In this document: positions 1-11,368 of the stretch, piece after piece
Layout of the letters: the number at the start of each line of letters is the position of its first letter
Position numbering within the stretch: position 1 is the first letter of the stretch
From: Forficula auricularia
Taxonomy: Eukaryota > Arthropoda > Insecta > Dermaptera > Forficulidae
DNA: 64,000 nucleotides
Assembly: GCA_024734495.1 (NCBI GenBank)
Contig: JALMQS010000128.1
Span: 26,765,830-26,829,829, forward strand
Direction of reading: 5' to 3'
Notes under the pieces: generated by a model
The model's database searches: none
Seen by the model: only the letters and a program-made list of their open reading frames with translations
What the model was told of the DNA's origin: nothing
Made by a program: the position numbers and the translations under genes

Positions 1-243
1 TGAAACTTTTTTTCATATATAACACTGTTTTTGAGTTATTAGACTGTCTCAAGATGAAAAAACTCACCCGGTATATCTGCGTTACTTTTTTCTTAATTAT
101 ATTCTAAATAAGCAAGATGCTCTGCCCCACCCTATATAAACGTCTTTTCTAAATTTGAGCTTATTATCTACAACAGTTCTATAGCTTTCTTCATAAGGAT
201 TAAATTTTATAAATTATGTTGATTAATGTCCATTATAATTAGC

Positions 244-602
244 AGATTGAAAATTCACAGTTCATTGGACAATGTTTTTTATTGAAGCTTTTATTCAATT
301 TTTGTACAACGTTTCGTCTCTCTCGAGACTTTTTCAAGCACTCAATTGGTTAGAGCAACATTGGTTGAGATAACAATAAAAAATAATTGAGACATAGTAG
401 AATTTTTTCTTTTTAGATTGATACTAAATCTAAAAAGAAAAAAATCTACTATGTCTCAATTATTTGTATTGTTATCTCAACCAATCTTGCTCTAACCAAT
501 TGAGTGCTTGAAAAAAGTCTCGAGAGAGACGAAACGTTGTACAAAAATTGAATAAGAGCTTCAATAAAAAACATTGTCCAATGAACTGTGAATTTTCAAT
601 CT
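244..602. repeat. Near-perfect 176-bp-arm palindrome with PLE-type hairpin motif in each arm
   Basis: The left arm (244-419) and right arm (427-602) are almost exact reverse complements around a spacer of a few bases. Each arm carries a hairpin GTCTC/GAGAC immediately followed by GAAACGTTGT (right arm GAAAC at 531-535; left arm on the opposite strand at 311-315). This matches stem II plus the GAAA core strand of hammerhead ribozymes found in Penelope-like elements, but the other core strand (CTGATGA) is replaced by TTGAAAA, so it is probably inactive. The near-identity of the arms argues for recent origin or gene conversion. No coding capacity. Confidence 0.8.
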
Positions 603-793
603 ATTCAATTTTATGTTGATCTACGTAATATATGTGACCAATATACAATATATGCAAGTATTTGATTTATTGCTCTAATAATAGATTTGGTTTAGTTTCT
701 CGGGGGCCCCTAAAACAAATTACGATGGTGTTATATAAATTTGCAAATTGATTGGTTAGATTTTGGCCGGATGCTAATGCGTGGGTGTTCCAG

Positions 794-979
794 CAGGGGC
801 GGGAACGCGAGGCCGAAGGGTGCGCACCCCCTGTGCCGCAGCCGGGGCAGACATCGAGGCCGTTGGAGGGCGACTGGGCAGAATATACCGCAGCAGATGG
901 GCGCATCTTCTACTATAACCAGGTGACGGGAGAGAGAAGCTGGAAACCACCCCGGCGCAGCAGCCAGCATCAGCAACAG
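794..979 (+). CDS. Internal exon with a complete WW domain (WW-containing RhoGAP-like protein, partial gene)
   Basis: Internal coding exon of 62 codons, phase 0 at both ends. The WW domain runs from Trp28 (in GDWAEY) through the aromatic block FYYN (residues 39-42) to Trp50 followed by KPP; the two tryptophans are 22 residues apart, as usual for the family. WW domains bind proline-rich ligands. Before the domain is a Pro/Gln-rich linker, after it RRSSQHQQQ. The exon is strikingly GC-rich against its AT-rich surroundings. The acceptor is a tandem CAGCAG preceded by a branch-like GCTAAT, so the exon may start at 794 or 797. The donor is CAG|GTGCAG. Another GT lies inside the domain (CAG|GTGACG, near 930) but would cut the WW fold. 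The order of WW domains and linker recalls ARHGAP12/15/27-type Rho GTPase-activating proteins; that family call is inference. Confidence 0.72.
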
Positions 980-1580
980 GTGCAGCTCCTACTCCATCGG
1001 CAACCTTCCACCAGTTGTTTATTGTTTTCGGGGGTGGCAATGACCTTGCACTTATTCTTCTCGCCCCTTTGCATATCGCAATTCACACACCCTCCCCACA
1101 TTTAAATTTTAATTAAAGATAAACTTGGGGGAAATATTAGAATTTGCCTCCCCTCAAAGTGGAGTCAGATTGGCTGAGCGCTATTAGTGACTCGATCCCA
1201 TTTGGCATGTTTAATAATAACTCGGTTATAATTAACCGTTATGTCACTCACACAGACTCACATACGCACTGGTGTATATATTCCCATTTCAAAGACTTAT
1301 TAATTAATTAACTTGATTCAATCCAACAAAATAAATTCTAATGGACAGCTACGGGTCCATTGTGAAACTAAACCCCCTTCTTCATAGCTCTTTTCATTTT
1401 ATTACTTAAATAGACACGTTCCTATTATATCATTCATGAGTTTCCTACATTTGATTCACTCGCGAATCGAATGCAGGTAATTTTTGTCAGATATTAAATA
1501 ATAATAATATCTGAATTTATATATTTCTGTGTAAGAAATAATGATTTTTAAATATTTTTCTAATAAATATATTAAGTGGG

Positions 1581-2280
1581 TATACGAAGATAAGTCAAAA
1601 ATTACTTACACTTTTCGTTCTACAACTTTATTAAACTAAGATAGGTATACAACAGATACATTATGGTTCGATATAGCCTCAAAACCTTTAGCAATGCGCT
1701 TGGTCCAGCGAGCCACAAGCTTCAGGATGCCTTCCTGGTAGAAGGTTTTCGGTTGGTCATGAATCCACTTTTGCACAGCATCGCGCACACACTTTACTAA
1801 ATTTGAGTTCGTCGTGAATAATGTGATAGGCAGAACCGTGACTAATGTTTAAAGAAGATGCTACCTTATCTATGGTAACTCTCCTATCTGCTGTAATCAT
1901 CTCTTGAGCTTGCTGAGCGTTGTCGTCAATGGTCGAATTTGACGATCGCCCAGCTCCCTCTTTCTGTGTTACGCTCATTCGGCCACTTTTAAACATTTCG
2001 ATCCATGAAAAACGCTTTTACGAGATAAAGCACTTTCCTCGTATATTCTGACCACAAATCTGACCACTCCTCGTTGCTCCTCTTTGGTGCAATCTGATAG
2101 CGGAGTTGACATGCTTATGCTGTTGTAGCTAGATGACAACAGACGCGATCGTGATTAAATTCCGCACACGTGACCACGGACGCGTCAACTCAATGCATGC
2201 GCATGCGGCCGCCTCCTATCTTAGTTTAATAAAGTTATAGAACGAAAAGTTTAGGTAATTTTTGACTTATCCTCGTATAT
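1581..2280 (-). mobile_element. Internally deleted mariner-like element (about 700 bp) with long terminal inverted repeats
   Basis: The ends are inverted repeats of roughly 65 bp starting TATACGARGATAAGTC, with flanking TA as expected for a mariner/Tc1 target site. On the minus strand one finds the transposase start (MSTPLSDCTKEEQRG), the N-terminal helix-turn-helix region (WIEMFKSGRMSVT, then ISHGSAYHIIHDEL), and directly after it the C-terminal tail (FYQEGILKLVARW). The central catalytic DDE region is missing, and two frameshifts break the remainder. It is inserted next to a copy of the foldback family also seen at 17.2-17.8 kb and 52.3 kb. A non-autonomous derivative that kept both ends. 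Confidence 0.85.
1757..1996 (-). pseudogene. Mariner transposase remnant, N-terminal DNA-binding part
   Basis: A 79-residue open segment similar to the paired-like helix-turn-helix region of mariner transposases, which recognises the terminal inverted repeats. Visible hallmarks are GRMSVT, VTIDKVASSLNISHGSAY and KVCAR. It is joined by a frameshift to an upstream start near 2110 and by a second frameshift to a C-terminal piece ending near 1650. Catalytic aspartates are absent, so it cannot transpose itself. Confidence 0.8.
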
Positions 2281-2289
2281 GAAAGAGTT

Positions 2290-2500
2290 ATATATCCGTG
2301 TTTGGTAAAAAGCTTCATGCGGGCTAATCACGATATGATGCTGGATCACACCTAGATTGATCATAACTTTTTCATTTCTCTTGGTCCAGATATAAGATTC
2401 ACCTGACCCCAATAGCCTCAACCAGCAGTGGTCTAGCGATATATATATCTTGATAAAAATGTCGCGGTCAAAAATAACTCTCTTTGATATATATCCACTT
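2290..2500. repeat. Half copy of the 17.2-kb foldback family
   Basis: This matches the right arm of the inverted repeat at 17173-17844, including the blocks CCGTGTTTGGTAAAA, GGATCACACCTAGAT, CCTCAACCAGCAG and the end AACTCTCTTTGATATAT. The matching left flank (TTGATTCACTCGCGAATCG, near 1450) lies on the other side of the mariner insertion, so the mariner probably landed in a pre-existing copy. Confidence 0.7.
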
Positions 2501-2766
2501 AATATAGAATTAATTAGAAAAAAATGTTCCTATTATAATTCAAAAATAGACTTACAAATATGGGTTCCCTGAATAGCCACGCGCCCTCTAACAATATGAA
2601 GGGGTGCTCTAGTGCTCTAGCTCTATAATCCTATCCGATAGGAGAGTTATAAATAAAAGGATATAATCAAGTTCGATATAAATAGCTTGGAGATTCTTAC
2701 TATGAATCCATATCGGCTAACCTAAAGAACAATAATAGTGGGGCCGCTTAACGAATTTCGCCTTAA

Positions 2767-3205
2767 GGTAGTTTTATCACCAAATGCATTTTCTTAGGAT
2801 TTTTTTGAAATTTAGACAGATTATTATTTAAATACTTCTGCATCGAATGGTGGCAAAACGAATTTATGAACAATATAGTTCCGGAGATATTATGTTCCAA
2901 AGATAGAGTTTTTCAGACTCTTATACATTGCACTATACGGGATATTGGAAAATTTGCATACATATATAATTATATTGAAGGAGACAATAAAAAGAGTGTT
3001 TCTTCTGCTGGAATTATAAATTTTATTTATTTATAACGTCTTTATTGTCTCCTTCAATATATAAAAATTCTGCTACTCTCGGCAAAAACTTTCAATTTTA
3101 TATAATTATAATTAAGAAACTCATCTTGCGATTGTTATAAAAAAGTAAACCAACATTAAAGAATAACTAATAAATTTTTTAAGAAAATTTTAATTCATAG
3201 TTACA
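2767..3205. mobile_element. Truncated TTAA-flanked element, family B, interrupted by a PLE-type insertion
   Basis: It starts just after TTAA with GGTAGTTTTATCACC and follows the sequence of the complete copies at 31864-32573 and 59641-60618 (blocks AATATAGTTCCGGAGATATT, GCACTATACGGGATAT). It departs from them near 3205. A 124-bp insertion at 2975-3098 splits it. No transposase is encoded. Confidence 0.65.
2975..3098. mobile_element. PLE-type foldback insertion 1 (12-bp TSD)
   Basis: 124 bp flanked by perfect copies of TATATAATTATA (2963-2974 and 3099-3110). The surrounding element is continuous when the insertion and one duplication are removed. Inside are the inverted arms TTGAAGGAGACAATAAA / TTTATTGTCTCCTTCAA and the terminal block TCTGCTACTCTCGGCAAAA shared with the insertions at 26.8, 28.0 and 46.8 kb. 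Confidence 0.8.
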
Positions 3206-3884
3206 ACACAGTTTCTGAGATAATACGATTCTTTTCGATTTTTTTCATCTTAGAAGCTCTGAAAACCCAAAAGCTAATCAATTCTTTGTAATAAAACCAT
3301 ATGAGCATCAGAAAGAATTTGCTTAACATTTCGTTATCGTGGATATTGGAATCCAAACAGACACACACATACACACAGACAGAAAAAATCACCACAAAAA
3401 ATGATTTTTCTACCACATTTCTAAACACAAATACGGGAATAGAAAATTGAAAATTTTCGAGTGAATTCAATACTAGCTTCGATCGGCAATTTAGCTCATC
3501 TGGCTCTTCTCCATCGACTCCACCATAGTCCAGCGTCTATTGATGTATTTTTTCCATAATAATTTTTCATCTTGCACCGACTAATATTAATATAAATTCC
3601 TCCTTTTTTTGAAAAATGAGAAGGAAAACAATTTTCTTTAAAATCAATAATTCCATCCGAAGTTTGCTTTCTCATAGCACACCATTTGCTGACTTCCAAA
3701 CAACACTTGGTGGTCAAAATTGAGAAAAACAAGTTGATTCGTTAATACATTTATTTATCTCTATGACTTCTGACCCCTGCCTCCCTCTTTTCAGACTTAC
3801 AATTCTCTTGAAGAACCTGATAACTTTAACTCCTTTTTCTCCACCATTTCTTATGATCACATTTTCTTATTCTCTTAGTTAATC
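3206..3884. other. Unassigned AT-rich intron sequence
   Basis: Low-complexity AT-rich DNA with a short CA-rich tract near 3360. Open frames on the minus strand are short, unsupported by codon-like composition or motifs, and I do not call them genes. Confidence 0.4.
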
Positions 3885-4194
3885 TTAAGGTAGTTCTTTC
3901 ACAAATGCAAAAAATCATTAAAAAGTCATTAAAAGCATAATAAACACACTGTTAAAATTTGAAGACGATTTACCACACCAAACGTGAAATAATTGCAATT
4001 AAAGATGAAATTTTTTACATATCGTAGATTGGGATGGGAAAGGGTGGGAAATGTCCATTATTTTATTTTATTTTCATTGAAGGACTTTCACCATCTTGAT
4101 GAAAAAACAAATAATTGTTAGAATAATATATTCGGAGTAACTTAAAAAAAAATTGAAATTATTTACCTCGTAGTTTTGATAAAAAATAAAAAAA

Positions 4195-5836
4195 AAACTG
4201 ACTTCAAAAAACTTAAATGCAACAAATAAAATAATAAGAACTCAAAAATCAAATAAAATTCACTAAACGGTATAAAATAATTATCTAATTTAGTTACAAT
4301 TAAACGATGAATTTGTTACAAGAAATCTCTTTTTGAAGTCGATGCCAAACATATAGGCAGATTTTATGAATAACACTCGATGGATCTTACTTAGTACGTT
4401 TGGCGTGTAATGAAGACAACATCGCGTAAGCTCGATTATATAGTTTGTTTAGCACCGACTTCAAAAAGTGATTTCATGTAACAACTTCATCGTTTAGTTG
4501 TAACTAAATTAGATAATTATTTTATACCTTTTAGTGCATTTTATTTTATTTGTGAGTTCTTATTATTTTATTTGTTGCATTTAATTTTTCTGAAGTCGGT
4601 TTTTTTTCTAAAAATTATTTTTATTTTTCTCTTTTTAGTGATGTTAAGAATAGTGACTTACTGGTATAATAATACCTTATTGCATTCATCTCGTAAGAGC
4701 AAGATTCGAGAGAAAGAATCAGAAATTGATAAATTTTTTTTTTAATTTTTTATTAAACAAATTATTTTACATTAATGTATACATTGTATTTGAGCTTCGA
4801 CTCCGGAGATTACCTTCTCCACCATCGACTGTCCTTGATCATCTTTTTAGTCCTTGTTTTTAATAAGAGGAAAAAACTAATTAAATAAAAAACCTCTTTT
4901 CCGATAATTATTACAATTCCATATTTCCTCAATTTCCCTTCCCTCATCAGAAATTGATATATTTTTTTTTTTTATAATTTTATTAAACCAATTATTTTAC
5001 ATGAATTAATGTATACATTGTATTTGAGCTTCGACTCCGGACATTAATTCTCCACCATCGTTTGTCATTGATTATCTTTTTAGTCCTTGTTTTTAATAAG
5101 AGGAAAAAACTAATTAAATAAAAAAACCTCTTTTCCGATAATTATTCGAATTCCATATTCATTCTCCAATCCACATCAGAAATTGATATTAAACCAATTA
5201 TTTTACACGAATTAATGTATAGATTGTATTTTAGCTTCGACTCCGGAGATTATTCTCCACCATCGAATGTCCTTGATCATCTTTTAGTCCTTGTTTTTAA
5301 TAAGAGGAAAAAACTAATTAAAGAAAAAAAACCTCTTTTCCGATAATTATTCCAATTCCATTACTAACCCTCCCCTCAGAAATTGATAATAAAATTCAAT
5401 TCATAAATAGAGAAATTATCTCGAAACGTTAGCGCATTTTAAATGAACGTTTTATGATTGTTTTTTTTTTATAAAAGATTTTATTCATATAATTTCGATT
5501 ATTTGCATAATAATTGGGGATTTCCTTTATTTTGTCATTGATCATATCATGAGAACTTGACCAAATTAATATGGGACCACTCCTAAGGTATTCGCTTTCC
5601 AATAAAAAAAGAATCATCCAAATCAGTCCATAAACAAAGAAGTTATGCGTGAACATACATAACAAAAAAAAGGTCCAATACCAATGAAAATTATACGGGA
5701 CCAATCGGCGACTAAACTGAAACCAAGGCAAAAAAAATCATTGAAATCTGTTCACAATTAGTGAAGAAATCGAATAACATAGATACAAAAAAAATTCAGT
5801 CGAATTGATAACCTCCTCCTTTTTTGAAGTCGGTTA
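4195..5836. mobile_element. Composite repeat with GACTTCAAAAA / TTTTTGAAGTCGGTT ends, copy 1
   Basis: The left part (about 4195-4606) is a hairpin: arms 4198-4345 and 4455-4606 are reverse complements, each bounded by GACTTCAAAAA / TTTTTGAAGTC. A body without an inverted partner follows and ends again with TTTTTTGAAGTCGGTTA at 5836. The body contains three tandem copies of a 170-180-bp repeat. Further copies lie at 9330-10492, 45754-46794 and, body only, 50740-51225. No coding region is visible, so it looks non-autonomous. Confidence 0.75.
4744..5376 (-). repeat. Three tandem copies of the 175-bp repeat, each followed by a CAGAAATTGATA site
   Basis: Three units (about 4744-4930, 4976-5152, 5188-5362) share, on the minus strand, ATTATCGGAAAAGAGG, a GAGG...CCTC hairpin, AAAACAAGGACT, GGTGGAGAAG and ACAATGTATACATTAA. 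Each lies between copies of CAGAAATTGATA (4720, 4948, 5177, 5377), a sequence present once where no repeat is inserted (50786). The same repeat occurs once at 9.86 kb, once at 25.9 kb and in an array at 42.4-43.5 kb. Confidence 0.75.
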
Positions 5837-6661
5837 AAAATAAATTATTTGGGCGATTATTTTTAGTGGAGGGGATCAATGGCTTGGAAATGATCCATTC
5901 ATAAAGAGGATATAGTAGTGTGCGAAGTACAGTCACGTTAAAAAAACAGAACCTAAAAATTTAGCACCGTTCATATTTATAGAGTGGTTACGAGGCTAAA
6001 AATTTTTGTGTGGATTCTCGCGAAAGAACTACCTTAAAAAGAGATAAACATTGATTAGTCTGCATTGATTATAATTAGTATTTATTTTCTTACTTAAATT
6101 AATATGAGAAAGTGATGGTGAATTATTCATTCCAATTTATTTTCTCAGTTAATTCAGATTGGCAATAATAAATTAATTTTTTTTTTTTTTTTTTTTTATA
6201 ATAAAAATATTTTTTAAATCTCTGCATCAAATATTTAAACAGCTTTTCGTATTCATTGACAGTAAATCGAATAGCCAGATAATTTAATTCAGCTTGACAG
6301 GTGAAATATTTCGGAAATAAAATTATTAATAATATTTGAGAGATTTAAAAAAATATATAGGTACTATATATTTGGACGAGAAACGACTCAAATCTTTTAA
6401 TACGTGAAAGGTCTAATATTATATTTCTATAGAGTGAATAAATTAAGTGAAAAAATATCAAATGAAAGTTTTTTTTTTGGCGAGAGAAGCAGAATTTTCA
6501 TAAATTAAACCGATACTGCCTAAAGCTATATTGCCTTTCGTGGATTAATTTATTTGATTCCAAGTGTCCTAGAATTGCTCATTGATGGGCTTTTCCATAA
6601 TTTTGGATAGGACAGAAATAATTGCTATGGGTGGATTCTTGTGAACCAATTGTATATATAT

Positions 6662-7914
6662 TAAAGCAGATCAAAAGTCTGGAATAAGTGAAACGAGAAA
6701 ACATTTTTTGGCCTAATTCGGTTTTATTTTTCAACATACATTCCTTTTAAGTCAATACTGCGAGTCCAACATTTTTCTAACTTTTTTATCCGGTCCGAAA
6801 AGTAATCTTTGGGAAGCTCTCCAAAATAGGCCTCAGGTTCATCTATGACTTCCCCATTTGACTGAAATCGCTTACCGGTGAGCCATCTCTTCATGTTTGG
6901 AAACAGGTAAAAGTCGCTGGGAGCAAGGTCTGGCTGAGGAACCAGTTCAAATCCGATTTCGTGCAATTTTGCTTGCGCAACTAACGATGAAAGAGCAGCC
7001 GCATTGTCGTGATCATAGAGGATATTTTTTCTTCTTCAAATGAGTTTGTGTGATTTCTGTGATTTCAATTTTCAATGAATAATATGCGCCAGTTATGGTT
7101 TCACCTTTTTCAAGATAGTCGATGAATATTATTCCAGGCCCATCCTAAAATACGGAGGCCATAAACTTTCCGGTCTATTTCTGAGTTTTTGGACGCTTCG
7201 GAGCACTTTCACCCGGAGAAACCCATTGTTTTGGCTCTGGTGTGTAGAAATGTATCCATGTTTTATCCATGGTTATGAATCGGCTCAAAAAATTCTTTAA
7301 ATTTCGCTTAAACATTGCTTAATTCTGCTGGGAAGTCGTAACACGAATTCGTTTTTGGTCCACTGTGAGAAAATGCGGCACCCATCGCGCGCTGAGCTTT
7401 TTCATACCCAAAATATCATGTATGATATTGAACACACTGCCATAAGACATCTTTGTGGTCTCAGCTAGCTCCCTCAATTCCACTTTGGGGTCGTTCAATA
7501 TAATATCATGGATTTTTTAGGCGTTTTCTGGAGTCAGACCACTTTTCGATGTCCAGATCTTTCAGCATCACTTGTGCTTGTTTCGCCGCAATGAAAGTCA
7601 GAAAACTACTTTTGAATCATCTACATCGACGGTGCAGAGTCTGGATAATACTTATCTAGCTTGGCTTTGGTCTCGGTTATCGTTTTCCTGCGTAAATAAT
7701 AGTGTTTAATCAGAACACGAAACTCGGATTTTTTCATTTTTAAAATAACACGGAGTTTGGCTGCTTCTCACTGCTGTAACTTGTAAATGCGAAAACATGA
7801 ATGGTTGAAATTTTGATAGACGTCTAATGAAGAATGAAGTTAGTTATGAATGGTTCACATTGGTGCATACTAGCCCCATTTCATAGGATTATTTCAGACT
7901 TTTTAATCTGCATA
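6662..7914 (-). mobile_element. Degenerate full-length mariner-like element (about 1.25 kb)
   Basis: Imperfect terminal inverted repeats of the type GCAGATYAAAAAGTCTG lie next to TA at each end. The minus strand carries a mariner transposase broken by stops and frameshifts. From N to C one can recognise fragments around GYEKAQRAMGAAFSHSG, then AKTMGFSG, a DYL-like stretch before the catalytic region (near 7110), and an intact C-terminal stretch. Length fits a complete element of 1.2-1.3 kb. It is dead by mutation, not deletion. Confidence 0.85.
6724..6966 (-). pseudogene. Mariner transposase remnant, C-terminal part
   Basis: An 80-residue open segment with the classic C-terminal mariner signature QPDLAPSDFYLFPNMKRWL (the D of PDLAPSD belongs to the catalytic triad region), followed by GKRFQSNGEVI, EAYF and a closing KKLEKCWTRSIDLKG. 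The reading frame starts inside the protein, and the upstream parts are out of frame or interrupted. Confidence 0.9.
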
Positions 7915-7997
7915 CTATGTGTTGCATCTTCTTGAAGGAATATCATTAAATTAATAATAATAATAATAAAATCTTGAAAATTTTAATAAATTCTCCT

Positions 7998-8381
7998 GGA
8001 GGGCGGCGTCTCGGCATGTGATTATTAGGTCTGTAATATATATTTGTAATATTTTGCCCCGTCTTTCGCCCCCACGCACTCATTTTGGCTATTGATTTTT
8101 ACAACATACATTTTATATAGTCTTAAAAACTAACATTACAAAATTTGATCTATATCGGAGAGAGTATTAATTTTTTGCCCCCACTCACATTTAAGGATTT
8201 TGAAATTATTTTTTAGATATATTGCAAATATTTAGATATTTGCAAATAAATAACTCTCAGTTTTCTAAAGAGTAAAAATCAATAGCCAAAATGAGTGCAT
8301 GGGGGCGAAAGAGAGGGTAAAACATTACAAATATATATTACAAACCTAATAATCACATGCCGAGACGCGGCCCGCCAGGGC
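7998..8381. repeat. Foldback element with about 100-bp arms and GC-rich tips
   Basis: Left arm GGGCGGCGTCTCGGCATGTG..., then TTTCGCCCCCACGCACTCAT; the right arm repeats these in reverse order (ATGAGTGCATGGGGGCGAAA ... CACATGCCGAGACGCGGCCC). The tips are far richer in GC than the middle. No open frame. It is probably a MITE-like element, but I could not fix its target duplication. Confidence 0.7.
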
Positions 8382-9279
8382 CACCTGTCCGGAGAGCCGA
8401 GCTGTAGAGGGCGTGCCGAAGGGACGCCTGGAGCAGCTCGTTCTTTATATAAATTAAATCTATAGAAATAATTTAATAAAAAATTATTTTTAATAACTGA
8501 GTTTTCTGAAATTTTTGATATTTTAATTTAGTAGAATGAACGGGCAAACAATAGCTGTAAGGCTTTTGATTATTGAACCTCTCATTGAATAGTCAACTTG
8601 TATCGCCTAAAGCCTTGGAATTTGCATTTCTGCTGGGCAGGTTGCAGGATCACAGGCGTCTGGCTATTCAGAGAGGACACTCCATGATCGCTGCTCCGAG
8701 CCTTTCTCTCTTTAAAATAGATGATAATATATACTATACTGGATATCTAATATTTATTACAAATATAAAATTAGATACATAATACTTTATACATTATTTA
8801 TTTGAAATTCATAATATTTTTGCATTATTTAATGATATAAAAGAGACCCTAGAAACTTATGGAATTTTTTTAATTTCATCACTTTATATTGGACGATCAC
8901 TCCCATGAAGCTCGCTAAACCTTTAATTTTCCTGTATATAATTATAAATTATTATATTTTATTATCCATCAAAATGTTTTGACTAAGCGTTGTTGAGATC
9001 TAAATAGTACACATACGAACAAATCTAAAAATAAAAATGATCTTATTCGTTCTACTGGATCTTAATAAATGAATTGGAATTTTCGATCTCTTAAGGCAAT
9101 ACTTCAACATACTTGTGGAAATGAAAATAAAAATACCACGTACCACCAATTAGTATTCGGAATACCCAAAAAATTAGTTTGGATTCAACCACTCATTGCC
9201 TTATTAGAAAAGTAATTAAATATCTCCAGTAGAATCCTACGTAGACTTTTTATTTTCACATTTATATTCATAGACCGAT
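8382..9279. other. Intron sequence with two unexplained GC-raised islands
   Basis: GC-raised islands occur at 8382-8440 and 8560-8705 in otherwise AT-rich DNA. Both contain short open stretches without recognisable motifs or convincing splice sites. They may be fragments of old transposon coding sequence. Confidence 0.35.
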
Positions 9280-9318
9280 TACAATACTTTCTCCCATGCT
9301 TCTCATTGGATAAAGTAA
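9280..9318. repeat. Terminal fragment of the ACTTTATCCAATG family
   Basis: Reads CTCCCATGCTTCTCATTGGATAAAGTAAAA, written here in pieces (CCCATGCTTC then CATTGGATAAAG); matches the end seen at 12000 and 58352. It abuts copy 2 of the GAAGTCGGTT composite element. Confidence 0.6.
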
Positions 9319-9329
9319 AAAATAAAAGA

Positions 9330-10492
9330 AAACCGACTTAAAAAAATTAAATGCAACAAATAAAATAATAATTACTTAAAAATAAAATAAAATGCACTAA
9401 AAGGTATAAAATAATAATCTAATTTAGTTACAACTAAACGACGAAATATTAAAATGAAATTACTTTTTGAAGTCGGTGCCAAACAAACTATATAAGCGAG
9501 AGTACCCGCCAAACGTACCTACTAAGTAAGATCCGTCGAGTGCGATTCATAAAATGTATATGTTTGGCATCGACTTCAAAATGTAATTTCATGTTAAAAT
9601 TTCGTCGTTTAGTTGTTACTAAATTAGATTATTATTTTATGATTATTATTTTATTTTGTGCATTTTTTTATTTTTAAGTTATTATTATTTTATTTGTTGC
9701 ATTTAATTTTTTTGAAGTCGCTTTTTTTTTATAAATATTATTTTTATTTTCCTCTTTTTAGTGATGTTATTAATAGTGACTTAATATAATACCTTGCACG
9801 CATCTCGTAAGAGCAAGCGTCGGTCGAATGAATCAGAAAATGATAATTTAAACCAATTATTTAACATGTGCATTATGCATACATTGTTTTTGAGCTTCGA
9901 TTCCGGAGATTACTTCTCCACCATCGACTGTCCTTGATCATCTTTTAGTCCTTTTTAATAAGAGGAAAAAACTAATTAAAGAAAAAACCTCTTTTCCGAT
10001 AATTATTTCAATTCCATTATCCAATCTCCTAATATTCCCCCCAGAAAATGATAATAAAATTCAATTCATAAATATGGAAATTCTCTCGAAACGTTTGTGG
10101 GTTTTAAATGAATGTTTTAAGATTTTTTTATAAAAGATTTTATTTATTATAATTTCGATTATTTGGTCATAAGAATTGGAGATTTATGTTATTTCGCCAT
10201 TGATCATATTTTCAGAACTTGACCAAATTAATATGGTACCACCCCTAAGGCACCCTCTTTCCAACATAAATAGAATCATCGAAATGGGTTCATAATCAAA
10301 GAAGTTATACCTGAACAAACATATCAAAAAAAGTCCAATCGCAATGAAAAAAAACGGGACCAATCGAAAACTAGACTGAACCCAATGCAAAAAAACCCCA
10401 TCAAAATCGGTTCACAATTGGCGAAGATATGAGGCAACATAGACACAAAAAAAGGCGAATTGAGAACTTCCTCCTTTTTTGAAGTCGGTTAA
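9330..10492. mobile_element. Composite repeat with GAAGTCGGTT ends, copy 2
   Basis: It begins AACCGACTT and ends GAAGTCGGTT. The first 400 bp form a hairpin (arms about 9332-9480 and 9570-9730). The body carries one 175-bp repeat (about 9857-10024) between CAGAAAATGATAA duplicates at 9834 and 10042. It is collinear with copy 1, and no gene is present. Confidence 0.75.
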
Positions 10493-11368
10493 AAATTAAT
10501 AAAAATGTTCTACGGATTTTATATTTGTAACATAATAAAATACAGGTTACAAACAGCAGGGAAGTGGGGGGGCCGCGAATTTTTTTTCATACTAAGGGGG
10601 TCGCGTCATGAAAAAGGTTGAAAAAAACTGGTCTAAGTGTATGCCTTTCTATAGTTTCTCCAGCAATTCTTAATAATAGTTATTTTTTATTTTCTAGTGT
10701 TCTCATGATAATCTTGAGCAAAGGGCTTTTGTAAATGCAAATTAGAAAAGTTAAAGAGGTAGATTTTAGAATGGGCTATAATTATACTCTTTCCAGGCTA
10801 ATTACTTTGTTGATTAATAACTGAGATCTAATTGCCCAAAATGAACGTTTTGTATTTTAGAACTAGATTACTGCGAATTATTTATTAATTACTATAGAAT
10901 ATGGAATTTCTCTCTGTAATTCTAGCTGCGTTGATGTACGAATTAAAAAAAAAATAATAAAATAATAATAATAATTAATTTTTGTCATTTTGTAAGATCA
11001 ACGTAATTGTTTTTTAATTAAATTCAAATGAACAGATGAAAACCATGTTTTTAATCCATCCAAATTGGTTTTCATTTTTTTTTTTACTATTATTTTTAAA
11101 AATTATAATTATTTTTTTAATCTCACGAAATTATACTTGATCGCTGGATATATCAATGAAATAAACATTTTTTAAAATTCAGGAATATTAATTTTTATTT
11201 AAAATAGAGAAAAAAGATTTTTTTGTTATAGATAAAAGGATCGGTCGTAGTTTAAATTTAGATTAATTTTAATTTTAATTTTTTATATATTCAATTTATG
11301 TTATTAATGTTATTAAATATAAATTATTGAAATTCAATTCCTAGCTAATTCATCAAAACAAAGCTTAA

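Larger units (their letters stand above)
3889..6033. mobile_element. TTAA-flanked MITE-like element, family A, split by a composite element
   Basis: Terminal inverted repeats GGTAGTTCTTTC... / ...GAAAGAACTACC lie directly inside TTAA on both sides (3885-3888 and 6034-6037). The outer parts match the uninterrupted 410-bp copy at 11369-11778 in opposite orientation. The middle (4195-5836) is a later insertion. TTAA duplications with ends beginning GG would suit the Kolobok or piggyBac superfamilies; with no transposase present I cannot choose. Confidence 0.75.

Noticed and set aside
5400..5440. Hairpin GAGA/TCTC before GAAACGTT in composite copy 1, as a hammerhead
   Set aside because: The hairpin is not kept in copies 2 and 3 and there is no CTGATGA strand; chance is likely.
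8573..8782. 69-residue frame over a GC-raised island
   Set aside because: No recognisable domain, no clear splice sites, and AT-rich continuation; perhaps an old transposon fragment.
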